DNA of 64,000 bases from Mallotus nudiflorus. Lineage: Eukaryota; Streptophyta; Magnoliopsida; Malpighiales; Euphorbiaceae. The position numbers and the translations under genes were made by a program. The notes below the pieces were generated by a model. The model was not told the DNA's origin. It was given only the letters and a program-made list of their open reading frames with translations, and searched no databases. The stretch covers positions 3,609,501-3,673,500 of the forward strand of contig CANTUR010000009.1 of NCBI GenBank assembly GCA_947683625.1, in the 5' to 3' direction. This document shows positions 23,923 through 35,125 of this stretch, piece by piece. The stretch's first letter is position 1, and every line of letters begins with the position of its first letter.

Positions 23923-25434
23923 TCTTGCTTTAATCAAGTTGACTCTTCTACGATGCCTTTGTATTTTCTTTCAACCTCCAAGATGCCTAAGGGTGTAATG
24001 ACTATTATTAATCGTCACCTTTGAGATTCTTTTTGGTCTAGAGGAACCCATACTAAAAAGATTCATAGAGTGAAGTGGGGCTTAATGGTGCGTCCTAAGG
24101 AGTTTGGAGGTTTAGGAATCATGGATATAGAGCTTCAGAACAGAGCTTTGTTAACAAAATGGCTTTGGCGATTACAGGATGAATCAGATGCTCTTTGGTT
24201 AAGGATAATTCGATAGAAGTATGTGGTAAGCAAAATTGATAATATTTTTGCTTCTACTTCTCATAATTATTCCTTGGTTGGAAAGGATATTTCTTAGGTG
24301 ATTCTTGTTAATGATATTGTTAATGTTGTGTTGTTGAATTGCATTTCTTTTAAGGTGGGTGATGGTATAACATTCTTTTTTGGCATGATCGTTAGGCTTG
24401 TAATAATAGGTTAAGAGATTTATTTCCTGCTCTTTTCTCCTTTTCTAACCGACCTTAGGATTTTGTTTGTAATTTTGGCCAATATCAAGACGGTTGTTGG
24501 ATGTGGAATTTTAATTGGATTCGGGATTTTGGTGATGTTAGAGTTCAACAATTTATTACAATGCTTGGAATCCTCAATCAGGTGTCTCTTTCATTGGTAA
24601 AGATTGATAGAGTCATATGGTCCTCTTCTTTTTGTAAGAATTTCTCCATTAATTGTTTATATAAGGAAGTTATGCAGGTTATTTCTTCTTGTGATCATGT
24701 GATTTTGCATGATATCTGGTTGAATTTAACTCTGGCAAAGATTGAGCTTTTCTTATGGTTTGCTTTTTTAAATAAGCTTCCCATTAGGGATTATTTATTT
24801 TCCATTGGTTATGTCCTATTGGAAGCAATTATTGTGTTTTCTGTGGTCGATTTGGTAAATCTACAGATCATCTTTTGCTGCATTATCATTTCAGTTGGGT
24901 GCTGTGGTCTTTTTTTTGCAGTTGGTGGAAGTATTGAGGTACTAGTTCCATCTATTCTTATCCTCCTTTTTCAGTAGTGGAAAAGTTATTCTTATGGTCA
25001 AGTTCACACTCATTTTTGGATCTCTCTCTTTTATTCTATTATTTGGACTTTATGGCTTCATCAGAATGAGGTGCTTTTTGAAGGAAAAAATATTTCTTTC
25101 CTTAGAGTTTAGAAGTTGGTTTTCTTTTGAGTTTTTTCTTGGTGTCATGCATCCTCGCCTTTCTTTAGTTTTTCAGCCTTGGATCTTTTACAGTCTGCTG
25201 ATTGCATTTTATCTTGCTCTATCATGGGTCGTCGGCATCAAGGACAGTAGTTCTCTTTGCATTTGTAAGCTTGGAGAAGTTACTGGTTTTGTTTACTTTG
25301 TTTGGCAATGTGCAGGCTATTGTTTTTCTTTCTTTTATTTGCTTAGTTTAGGGAGGACTTTTTCACCACTTGAGTATTTTTCTCAAGTGGTTTTTTCCCT
25401 CACTTTATTAATAAAATTTAATGCTTATAAAAAA
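23923..25434 (+). pseudogene. LINE ORF2 C-terminal part: end of RT, zf-RVT, 3' end
   Basis: The frame resumes after the solo LTR with SSTMPLYFLSTSKMPKG near 23949-24000, continues FWSRGTHTKKIHRVKW and GGLGIMDIELQNRALLTKWLWRL, all typical for the region after RT in plant L1 ORF2. The zf-RVT region is at about 24640-24960, with FSINCLYKEVM and the CVFCGRFGKSTDHLLLHYHF zinc-binding block near 24836-24895. The end reads LWLHRNEVLFEG near 25045-25085. Stops and frameshifts are frequent. No RNase H domain follows; the element ends with an AATAAA-like signal near 25410 and a short A tail. Confidence 0.88.
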
Positions 25435-25449
25435 AACGATAATTATTAC

Positions 25450-26431
25450 GAAAAATGCTATAAGGTAAGATAATAACAAGATAAAAGAAACGAGAATAGT
25501 CTAATTTGATACTAACACACTACATTATATTAATTGAAACATAAGTTGATGTTGACATATTAAGTTGGATTAAGAAATTGTTGCTCCATTGCTGCTTGAT
25601 CTTTAAAAAAAAAAAATTGCTGATATAATGATCTTAACGTACTTTTATATGTCTTCATCATATGTTGATTATTCTATTTTCTTATTATACTTATCTCGTG
25701 TTATTTTTTACTTCTTATTATATTTATCTAATTATTAAAAGTAATTCTATTTTTTATATAAACTAATTAGATTGTCATTTCACATTAGATTATATTTAAT
25801 AATTACAATTAAAATTACTGTTTAATACGTTATATTGTTATAATATGATACTCAATCCATACACTTAGTCAATTAGAATACAAATTTCTAAAACTAGAAG
25901 ATAATTAAATCGACTGATCAACTAATAGAATTAATATTTATTATAGTATAAAAGCTATTTACATCATTTAAAAAATAAATAAATATACCAAAAAAAAATC
26001 TAAGAACTAGCGTGCTAGCTTTATTAATTAGTATTTATAAGCACTTTTATTTTTATAGTGAAAAACCAAACCTTAAAATATATTTGATAAAAAAAATAAT
26101 AATTGTAAAGTATAAAAAATATAAATTTATAATATCAGCTAAACATAAATATTTTTTAAAATAAATTTTAATAAAATGAGAAATATCATTTAAATATTCA
26201 AATTTATTCCATGCAATAAAATGTAATTATTGAAAAATAGAATACCTTTTTACTTCAAACAACAATTTCATTATTATTAGCCAAATAAGACAATGAATAT
26301 AAAATCCAACAAAAAATATAAATATAAACGTAAACAGCTAAAGTTTTTAATTAATGTATACATATATTCATAATTGAAAAATAAATTAGATGAAACAATA
26401 TAATTTAAAGATTTTAAAGTGATTAATTAGA

Positions 26432-26527
<96 letters not shown>

Positions 26528-26870
26528 CTCTCTCTATCTATATCTTCTATATATTAATAAGTTTTGTATTATATTTAGAAATATAACACAAAACTTATTA
26601 ATATTAAAATTATATTTTTAATTAATTAAAAATTATTCACGTTGAATTTTATAATATTTATATCTCATTTTTAGTATAATTTAATTTTTATGGATTGAAA
26701 ATACATTTATAATTCTAGTATAAAAATAAAATAATAAAAAATCATATCGTTCAATTATATATTATTATTAGTTTGAGTAAAAATGAAACATTTTACTAAT
26801 TTTTCTTACATAAATGTAGATTTTATTTTTAAAAAATAAAGTTTATCTTTAAAAAATCAAAAATAAGAAA
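25450..26870. other. AT-rich spacer with (TA)n tract
   Basis: The spacer lies between the LINE target duplication and the first lectin-kinase remnant. It is strongly AT-rich, with a 90-bp (TA)n microsatellite at 26437-26526. No coding region, RNA gene or terminal repeats could be supported. Confidence 0.6.
26437..26526. repeat. (TA)n microsatellite, about 45 units
   Basis: An uninterrupted TA dinucleotide run of about 90 bp followed by a short CTCTCT stretch. Confidence 0.95.
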
Positions 26871-27133
26871 TTGAGTTGGTTTTGAAGATAGGCCTGCTTT
26901 GTACGTAGCGTGTACCGGTAGCGATGCCTACAATGAGGCAAGTAATGCAGTACTGAGATGGAAGTGCTACCTTGCCTCATATTCCATTGCACAATGCAGG
27001 CATTGTTTTTTTTTTTTTTTTTGGGTAGTCCTGAGACACCCTGATATCATCCTGTTCTAGCATCTGCAGAGAGTATTAACTCCTATAGCTTGTCTGATTC
27101 TGATTCTGATTCAATTCTCACCATTGGTCGTTG
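26871..27133 (+). pseudogene. C-terminal tail of an L-type lectin receptor kinase (remnant)
   Basis: The frame reads LVLKIGLLC, then VPVAMPTMRQVMQY, DGSATLPHIPLHNAG, which is the end of the kinase domain and juxtaposed tail of L-type LecRKs. A T-run at 27005-27022 interrupts it, after which AESINSYSLSDSDSDSILTIGR and a stop are readable (27066-27134). Two internal stops (after LLCT and MQY) make it a pseudogene. It is the 3' end of a lost gene that preceded the intact LecRK, and it is paralogous to 38672-38898. Confidence 0.82.
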
Positions 27134-27450
27134 AATCTTTCACTAAAAAATAAAACAATGTTTGTTCTCTTTTTCCCCTCTCCTCATGCTTTTCTTAATT
27201 TGGAATTTTTCTGTTAACATTTATAAGCAAAAATGTCCAATTTTTTAAAGACTCCTGATAACATATAACCAAATATCTACAAAATGTTACTGAATAATGG
27301 TTGTTGAAGTTCCGAGAAGCCATATCAATAAAAGAATTTCTTGATAACTACATAGAGAAACAATATGGCAATTCTTGATAACTGCAGGTTTTAATTTAAT
27401 TTCTGATCTAAATTGCTTGCTAAAGATTGATCTGGAAATCAGGGCAGCAG

Positions 27451-28090
27451 AAATGACAATTCCATTAACAATGTGTGGTTGGAACTATAGGTGTAATTGC
27501 TTTATACTAACTCACAAACTACTAAAGATTGATCCGGAAAAATTTAAAATTTACTCGATAATAATTAAATTGAGTGAATTGAACTACCTGAGTTGACTAA
27601 TGAGTTAGACTCGAACTTCTTAATGTTTAACTCACTGGACTCGTGAATATAATCCAACATAACTTAGCTTTTATGTATTATCCATTTTATTTTTTGTTTT
27701 GTTTTAATTATATAATTATTTTACTAAATTGGATCGAGCTCGAATTCGAGTCAAGTTTGATTTTTTTTTTTGAGGAAAGTCAAGATTGAATATTTCAAAA
27801 AATATATATTTTAAAATTACATAATTTTATATAATCAACACAATCGAACTCAAGTTTCAAAATAACAATTGATCGATCTTAAGTTGAGTTTCAAATTTCG
27901 AGCACTGAGTTTTAGAGTCGAGTTGAACTTGAGTTTCACAGTATTTTGATTTAACTCGACTGATTACACCGTAGTAGTTTGTGTTGTAGGATATCTTGCA
28001 CTAGAGGTTTCAAGAACAGGATATCTTTGCTTTTGGACACTTATGCGAGAAGTAGCGTGTGGAAGGAACACTACTGAAATTCAAGTGCAG
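27451..28090 (+). pseudogene. Kinase-domain scrap split by a MITE
   Basis: 27451-27487 reads TIPLTMCGWN, matching the activation-segment region (SIPQTTCVVGT) of the intact kinase. After a MITE-like insertion (27488-27975) the frame resumes as GYLALEVSRTGYLCFWTLMREVACGR (about 27985-28065), where an APE motif is expected (PE to LE) and the intervening TSSDVYAFG is partly deleted. The same scrap with the same insertion is found at 45473-46075, so both belong to a duplicated unit upstream of each LecRK copy. Confidence 0.72.
27488..27975. mobile_element. MITE-like insertion, about 0.49 kb
   Basis: The block begins TAGGTGTAATT and ends GATTACACCGTA, giving short inverted termini around GGTGTAAT/ATTACACC. 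Its interior has repeated CGAG/CTCG-type direct and inverted motifs typical of plant hAT-like MITEs. The interrupted kinase sequence is partly repeated on both sides (TTGGAACT and a changed copy), suggesting a decayed 8-bp target duplication. A homologous copy sits at the same kinase position at 45511-45960. Confidence 0.6.
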
Positions 28091-29009
28091 CAGCACTGCT
28101 GCATTTAAAGATCAGTATGCAATCTATTCCCTGAAGACAAGACGAAAAGGGATATATATCAAATACAAGTCCATAAGAAACCAAAATCATTAAAAAACAT
28201 ATCCTGTTAACGACAGGGCTTAATTTGATTGCTGATCTAAATTAATTGCTTATTGAGCAAGAGAAGCTGCAGTGCAGCAGAGTTAGGTTTTGACATGCCC
28301 GTGCAGGCTCATTCGCAGCAATTTTCCACTTGATATTACAATCAACGAGTTGAGAACAAGACTAAAGGGGCTACATCAGATACAAGTTTCTCTAACACTC
28401 CATTATAGACTAAAGCATAGCTTGTCAATTACAGGTTTCAATTTAGTATTTGCCATCATCTAATAGTCACACACTCTGAAAGTATAACAGATTGTAGATT
28501 CTTCACACACTCTGAAAGTCTCTTTCAGTTCAGGGAAGTTATCCAATACTTATTATCAGAAATATATAATAGTCAAGCCAATAGATTCCCAGAATTTTCC
28601 CCATTAATTAGGAGGAGAATATAATGCCAACTTTGAATAAATAAATTAGTTAGCAGTTATAATCAGTCTGCTAAAAGGCTATTTCAAGGAAGTTATCCAA
28701 TACTTATTATAGATTCCCAGAAATTACCAACACCAACATCAGCACCGCCCTCCTCCTCCCTCTCCCCCACACCATTAATTAGGAAGAGAATATAATGCCA
28801 ATTTTGAATAAATAAATTAGTCACTAGTTATAATCAGTCTGAGTACATTACTAGCTGCATAAATCATTATTCATTTTCATTGCCTTTGACATTAAACCAG
28901 CTTTGGTAACTACATTTCCTACTTCATCCTAGCTATTGCCTAAAACAGGTAAATCTTCATAGCAAAAACTATTTGATTAATTGAGATTGACAATACCTTC
29001 TATAAAACA
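28091..29009 (+). promoter_or_regulatory. Upstream region of the intact LecRK with internal tandem duplication
   Basis: This DNA is paralogous to 46080-47216 upstream of the lectin pseudogene. Within it, about 28530-28680 is repeated at about 28684-28850 (both contain GGAAGTTATCCAATACTTAT, ATAGATTCCCAGAA, GAGAATATAATGCCAA and ATAAATAAATTAGT). The unit-2 copy has this block once (46895-46990). A polypyrimidine insert (CCGCCCTCCTCCTCCCTCTC) lies in the second repeat near 28746-28765. The TATA-like ACTATAAATTG present at 47028-47038 in unit 2 has no counterpart here; GCATAAATCATTATT near 28856 is the nearest AT-rich candidate. The transcription start is therefore unknown. Confidence 0.6.
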
Positions 29010-31022
29010 ATGTTTTCAGTGTTCAAATTGCAGCATATTCTACTCTTTACTTCTTTTTACTTGACATGCTTAAGCTTTGCTCAAGATAGAAACCAGTTCA
29101 CCAACAATGGCTTCAACGAAGCCAACTTAAGTCTCAGTGGAATTGCAATAGTCCACCCAAATGGTTTGTTAGAGCTGACAAACATTTCATTAATGCAAAT
29201 TGGTCGTGCTTTCTGTACATTCCCTCTCAGCTTCGATAAGTCTGCATCCAAAAAATCTAGGTCTCTCTCATTTTCTACTCGATTTGTAATTGCCATCGTT
29301 CCTGAGATGCCTAATTATGGTGGTCATGGCTTTGTTTTTGCACTAATTCCATCTATGGCCTCACTCGCAGGGGCATCATCAGCTCAAGAAAATTTTGGAC
29401 TCTGTAATTCTTCAAGCAATAATCTGTCCTCAAACCATGTTTTTGCAGTTGAATTTGACACCATACAGACTGTTGATTTTGGAGACATTGATAACAATCA
29501 TATTGGAATTGATGTTAACAGCTTGACATCAAAGGTATCAGCTCCAGCGGCATACTTTTCGAACATGGAAAGGAAAAATATAAGCCTACAGCTTATAAGT
29601 GGAGATCCAATTCAGGTGTGGATAGATTATGATGTAGCAGAGAAGTTACTCAATGTAACAATTGCTCCTGCAACAAGCATGAAACCAGAAGTGCCTCTCT
29701 TGTCAACAGCTATTGATCTTTCTTTAGTACTTTCGGATTCTGGGTATGTTGGTTTTTCTGCATCTACTGGGTCTATGGCAAGCCACCATTATATTCTTGG
29801 TTGGAGCTTCAACAGAAGTGTTTTAGTTCAAGGTCTTGATGTGTCAAAGCTTCCATCGATTCCAACTTCAAGAAAATCAAATTTAAGAGTTATGGTTACA
29901 TCGATAGTAGCAACTGCCGTGCTGATTATAATCTTGGGAGGTTTCTATAGAAGGAGGAAGAAATATGAAGAATTACGCGAAGATTGGGAACAAGAATATG
30001 TCCCTCAAAGATTCTCTTACAGGGATCTCTATAAAGCAACTAAAGGGTTCAAGGACATGTACCTTCTCGGTTCCGGAGGTTTTGGAAAGGTCTATAGAGG
30101 ACTATTATCTTCTTCACATACAGAAGTTGCGGTCAAAAAAGTTTCTCATGATTCGGAACAAGGAATGAAGGAATTTGTAGCTGAAATTGCCAGCATGGGA
30201 AGGCTGAGGCATAGGAATTTGGTTCAACTTCTAGGCTATTGCCGGCGAAAGGGAGAGCTGCTCTTGGTATATGACTACATGCAAAATGGGAGCCTTGATA
30301 AGTTCCTGTTTCAGGATGACACACCAAATCTGAATTGGTTTCAGAGATATCAGATCCTGAAAGGAGTTGCATCTGCCCTTCTTTACCTCCATGAAGGGTG
30401 GGATCAAGTTGTTCTACACAGAGATGTGAAAGCTAGCAATGTCCTGTTAGATGCTGAACTTAATGGAAGGTTAGGAGACTTTGGACTAGCTAAGTTCTAT
30501 GATCATGGATCAATTCCTCAAACAACCTGCGTGGTTGGAACTATCGGATATCTTGCACCAGAGATCTCAAGAACAGGAAGGGTCACAACCAGCAGTGATG
30601 TTTATGCTTTTGGCATACTTATGTTGGAAGTGGCTTGTGGACGGAGGACTCTAGAACCGAAAAGACCAGTTGGGGAAGTGGTTCTGGCAGACTGGGTTCT
30701 TGAAATTTGGAAAAGAGGTGCCGTTCTAGAGATGAGTGATCCTACATTGAAAGGTAAATTTATGGTGGAGGAAATGGAACTGGTTTTGAAGCTAGGCCTG
30801 CTTTGTGCTCACCTTACACCAGCAATCAGGCCAACCATGAGGCAAGTGATGCAATATCTAGATGGGAAAGCTGTCTTACCAGACGTGCCACTTGATAGTC
30901 CTCGTGTGCCTGTGGTCATAGTTCACCAGGATGCAGATCAACATTGCATTTTGTCATCTTCTGCATCTAATGAGAACTCTAGCTTGTTCATCACTTCCTC
31001 AGTTCTCAACTTCGGTCGCTGA
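29010..31022 (+). CDS. L-type lectin-domain receptor-like kinase (670 aa)
   Basis: This is the only intact host gene in the window. It is an intronless plasma-membrane receptor kinase, the usual LecRK structure and length. Domains: signal peptide about 1-24 (LLFTSFYLTCLSFAQD), legume-type lectin domain about 25-275 with VEFDT at 147-151 and DNNHIGIDVNS at 161-171 (metal and sugar-binding region), transmembrane segment about 291-313 followed by RRRKK, kinase about 348-620. Kinase motifs are complete: GSGGFGKV 354-361, VAVKK with Lys376, HRDVKASN from 470, DFG 490-492, APE 516-518, SSDVYAFG 528-535. An active serine/threonine kinase is expected. The C-terminal tail (IVHQDADQHC...SSVLNFGR) differs from the paralogous tails ending SILTIGR. 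The start is supported by the signal peptide and by the matching start in the pseudogene at 47217. The ligand is unknown. LecRK clade IV is possible but not proven. Confidence 0.96.
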   Translation: MFSVFKLQHILLFTSFYLTCLSFAQDRNQFTNNGFNEANLSLSGIAIVHPNGLLELTNISLMQIGRAFCTFPLSFDKSASKKSRSLSFSTRFVIAIVPEMPNYGGHGFVFALIPSMASLAGASSAQENFGLCNSSSNNLSSNHVFAVEFDTIQTVDFGDIDNNHIGIDVNSLTSKVSAPAAYFSNMERKNISLQLISGDPIQVWIDYDVAEKLLNVTIAPATSMKPEVPLLSTAIDLSLVLSDSGYVGFSASTGSMASHHYILGWSFNRSVLVQGLDVSKLPSIPTSRKSNLRVMVTSIVATAVLIIILGGFYRRRKKYEELREDWEQEYVPQRFSYRDLYKATKGFKDMYLLGSGGFGKVYRGLLSSSHTEVAVKKVSHDSEQGMKEFVAEIASMGRLRHRNLVQLLGYCRRKGELLLVYDYMQNGSLDKFLFQDDTPNLNWFQRYQILKGVASALLYLHEGWDQVVLHRDVKASNVLLDAELNGRLGDFGLAKFYDHGSIPQTTCVVGTIGYLAPEISRTGRVTTSSDVYAFGILMLEVACGRRTLEPKRPVGEVVLADWVLEIWKRGAVLEMSDPTLKGKFMVEEMELVLKLGLLCAHLTPAIRPTMRQVMQYLDGKAVLPDVPLDSPRVPVVIVHQDADQHCILSSSASNENSSLFITSSVLNFGR

Positions 31023-31040
31023 ATCTGCCTAATTGACGAG

Positions 31041-31626
31041 GTAAGTGTTCATTAAGCCAAGAACTAATCATGTTTCACTTATAGTTGCAAGCTTGATGTA
31101 GTACATGGGTACAGCAGAAGATTAAGTATCACGTTGCAAATGTTTTTTTTTTTTTTTACTGGTTATGAGTTTTTTTTAGTACAATGATCGAGGTCGCGAT
31201 GTTTAAGATAAACAAATTTTCATTAAATTTATCTTTATATCCCTCTTTTTCTGCCCTATATTACAGGTGCTAAATCAATTACAAAGAACTATTTTATAAT
31301 TGTTGTGTTAAAAAAAATATATACATATATATATATTTATTGGACATGTGTTGGAAGTACCTCCCTGCACTTGGCCTAACCGCACAAGATAATTGAAAGA
31401 GAGAATTTTTTTTAGAGAAATCGGATGATTTAAAATATTAATAAACCGTATGGTATTGGCAATATTATTTTTTAATTGACGGTATTATGATGATATATTC
31501 TTTTTCACTATTGAACATATACAATTCTAATGCCTACCTAACAAATCAAACACAATTTGAGAAAAAAAAGAACCCACTTCAAGTAAAATTATTTCCTGAC
31601 AAGTGTATGTTTTAATTTTATTGCAG
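31041..31626 (+). other. Candidate intron in the 3' UTR of the LecRK
   Basis: A strong donor (GAG/GTAAGT at 31041) lies 18 bases after the stop codon, and a strong acceptor (TTTTATTGCAG/GT) ends at 31626. Sequence beyond the acceptor (TGCTCAAACAGCTGACTCAG at about 31680) is conserved in the unit-2 copy at 47826, also after a TTTTATTGCAG. This fits a spliced 3' UTR of about 586 nt. It is inferred from splice consensus only. Confidence 0.5.
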
Positions 31627-31759
31627 GTCGAAATTGCGTACTCAGGCAGGGATGGGGAAGGGAGATTTAACATTTTGACCTGCTCAAACAGCTGACTCAG
31701 AGAAGCTACCTAGTTGCTGTACGCTATCAAATACATTGAGAAATCTTCTTTTACTTGTC

Positions 31760-33060
<1,301 letters not shown>

Positions 33061-33065
33061 TACTA

Positions 33066-33560
33066 AGGCATAGGAACTTGGTTTAACTTCTAGGCTATTG
33101 CTAGCAAAAGGGAGAACTGCTCTTGGTATATGACTACATGCAAAATAAGAGTCTTGATAGATTCCTTTTTTAGGATGACACGCCAAATTTGAATTGGTTT
33201 GAGAGACATTGGATCCTGAAAGGAGTTGCATATGCCCTTCTTTACCTCCATGAAGGGTGGGATCTAGTTATTCTACATAGTGATATGAAAACTAGCAATA
33301 TCATGTTAGATGGTGAACTTAATGAAAGATTAGGAGACTTCACAATAGATAAGTTCTATAATCATGGATCAATTCCTCAAACAACATGTATGGTCAAAAC
33401 TATTAGATATCTTGCACCAGAGGTTTCAAGAACAGGAAAGGTCATAACTAGTAGTGAAGTTTATGATTTTGGGACACAAGTGGCTTATGGATGGATGACT
33501 CCAGAGCCAATAAGACCAGCTGGGGAAGTGATTCTGGTAGATTGGGTTCTTGAATATTAA
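33066..33560 (+). pseudogene. LecRK kinase-domain remnant, part 1
   Basis: The sequence is close to residues 402-566 of the intact LecRK: RNLV, LLGYC, KGELLLVYDYMQN, LYLHEGWD. The catalytic HRD is HSD (in VILHSDMKTSN), DFG is DFT, and SSDVYAFG is SSEVYDFG, while APE is kept. Stops occur near 33090, 33104 and 33170. The frame ends in WVLEY and a stop created at the junction with a copia LTR fragment at 33563. The remaining C-terminal tail lies at 38672-38898, with about 40 residues missing between. A dead kinase; the Arg and Gly losses alone would abolish normal activity. Confidence 0.88.
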
Positions 33561-33562
33561 GG

Positions 33563-34160
33563 TGAGAGGTAAAGAACACAGAGAAAAAAAAAACCAAAAA
33601 ATAAGTTGAACTCACATAATTTTCATTAACAAAAGGTTGCTTTTATATAACAATAAGATTACAACAGTAAAATATGGTTCAACATCAAACTAACATCTAC
33701 TGCATCAGTCCTATACTTCATTTGATAACTAATTCCTAAAAATAAGGATGATCTCTACTTTTCAATTATTAAAGTAAGACCATACCTACAACCATACTAC
33801 TGTATATTACAACAAAAAATAAACAAAATAATTTTGCCTAAATATCAAGCAAAGTCTCAATTCTATCAACACTCCTCTTTCGGACTTTGCTTTGAGACTC
33901 CAAGCTTTATTGTTAGCTCCTCAAAACATGCTTTGGATAAAGTTTTTGTGAAGATATTTGCAATTTATTCTTCTAACCTATAATAATTGAGACAAATCTC
34001 TTTCTCCCTTGCAATACTGCTCCATTTGTAAGACTATAAAACTGAACTATTGAATAAATCATCTAAAGAAGATCTGGTTTAATTTTAAAGATTTTGACAT
34101 GTATGTTTGGTCTCCCGATGCTTTGCTGAGTACCTTCTAAACTAGGCATGGAAAAGTCCA
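33563..34160 (-). mobile_element. 3' end fragment of a Ty1/copia element: RNase H tail and LTR
   Basis: On the minus strand, about 34010-33880 reads the RNase H end of copia pol (ANIFTKTLSKACFEELTIKLGV). A purine tract follows (GAAAGAGGAG at 33881-33872) and then an LTR of about 309 bp (33871-33563) beginning TGTTGATAG and ending CTCTCA. The LTR has a TATA-like box (TTATATAAAAG, rc of 33642-33652). This copia family is different from the Sirevirus at 14010-23042, with much shorter LTRs. Its upstream part is missing, so it is a fragment; how far it extends beyond 34030 is unclear. Confidence 0.75.
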
Positions 34161-35120
34161 AAAAATTCTTCTCTCTCTTGCTGGTCAGTCATCTCACTAG
34201 TTGCACTTCTCGTTTTGCTATAATTTTCCTTCTTAAACTTTAACAAATCTACAATGTAAATCAGTGGCTCAGTTCTAGTGTGTTTAGTGTTGTGCATAAA
34301 CCATAATAAAATGTACCTAAACTAGAGTACAAATGAATAAAAAAAATAGAGTAATGACAAATAAGTGCTTTAATCCAAGATAATTATAACCGATTATGAT
34401 GTTAATTATTCCAATCCTTAATAATGTCACTAAAAACTTGTTGTCTGCTTTCGAGAGCACACTCTGCAAGTATACAAGTTACAATAAGTAATATAATGAT
34501 AAGTAGAGTATCGCCCCATGAAGATTGATAATCAAACACTTATTGGTTTTAATTGTTTTTGTTTAGAGCTCACAAATAACTTGAATAAAAACTAATATTA
34601 AAAATAATATCTACAATGCTAATCTAACTATGTTAGGCAAAATATTAACTAATTATGTACAAACATTTCTAAAAATATAAACAAAACACAAAAACAAACA
34701 TAAAAAACATAAAATGCATTTATAACTAAAAAGTAAACTAACAACAAAAAGAAAAGAAAAATGAAAATAGGGAAAAGAGAACTTTACTCCCCATGAGTTA
34801 GAGAGTGATGAGGTAATGGTGTTGGAGATGGTAAATCATAATCGGCAACTTTGAAATATTCTTGAAGCTTGAAGTGGTGGTAGGTTAACTCTGTTTTAAT
34901 GTCAATGATCTTATGGTTGAGTGTGTCAAACTTATCCTCTACTAATTTTTCCATGCTTTAAAATTTGTTATCATACTTTGTCTCCAATGCTTTAAGCTTC
35001 TCAAGGGCTTGATTTCAACCTCTAAGAGTTGATAAAGATGGGGCTGCCTTTGTTTGCTTTTGTGTTCCTTTTCTTCCTCCTCTTCTTCTTCATCATTAGG
35101 TTTGGGTAAGCTCTACCTAG
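34161..35120 (-). mobile_element. Degenerate Tat/Athila-type Ty3/gypsy fragment, part 1
   Basis: On the minus strand, 35110-34790 encodes a decayed acidic and coiled-coil-like stretch (DEEEEEEKEE, ALEKLKALETKYDNKF, FKLQEYFKVADYDLPSP). Downstream at about 34530-34395 lies an LTR-end-like sequence (CATGGGGCGATACTC, then CTTGCAGAGTGTG) followed by AGTTTTTAGTGACATTATTA and AGGATTGG. The latter resembles a decayed version of the AGTTTTTGGCGCCG...GGGGATTGG PBS region of Tat/Athila elements. The coding part continues at 38670-38369 on the other side of a solo LTR. Which full element this came from, and why coding sequence lies upstream of an LTR-PBS junction, is not clear. Confidence 0.55.
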
Positions 35121-35125
35121 CCATA

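Larger units (their letters stand above)
8871..25434 (+). mobile_element. Full-length plant L1-type LINE (about 6.1 kb) carrying nested insertions
   Basis: The element is bounded by a perfect 15-bp target duplication, aacgataattattac at 8856-8870 and 25435-25449, and ends in a short A tail. Subtracting the 10,452-bp insertion block with its duplicated 5 bp (13476-23927) leaves about 6112 bp, a normal full-length size. It holds ORF1 (about 8920-11060) and ORF2 with endonuclease, RT and zf-RVT. No RNase H is seen at its 3' end, unlike the LINE at 1-6749, so the two belong to different L1 lineages. Stops and frameshifts are frequent and the RT box is mutated, so it is inactive. Confidence 0.93.

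Noticed and set aside
28990..29009. TATA box at CTATAAAAC just before the LecRK start codon
   Set aside because: It is only about 10 bases from the ATG, too close for a TATA box with a leader.
29081..29296. Minus-strand frames inside the lectin receptor kinase (also 30133-30372)
   Set aside because: Antisense shadows of the intact coding frame.
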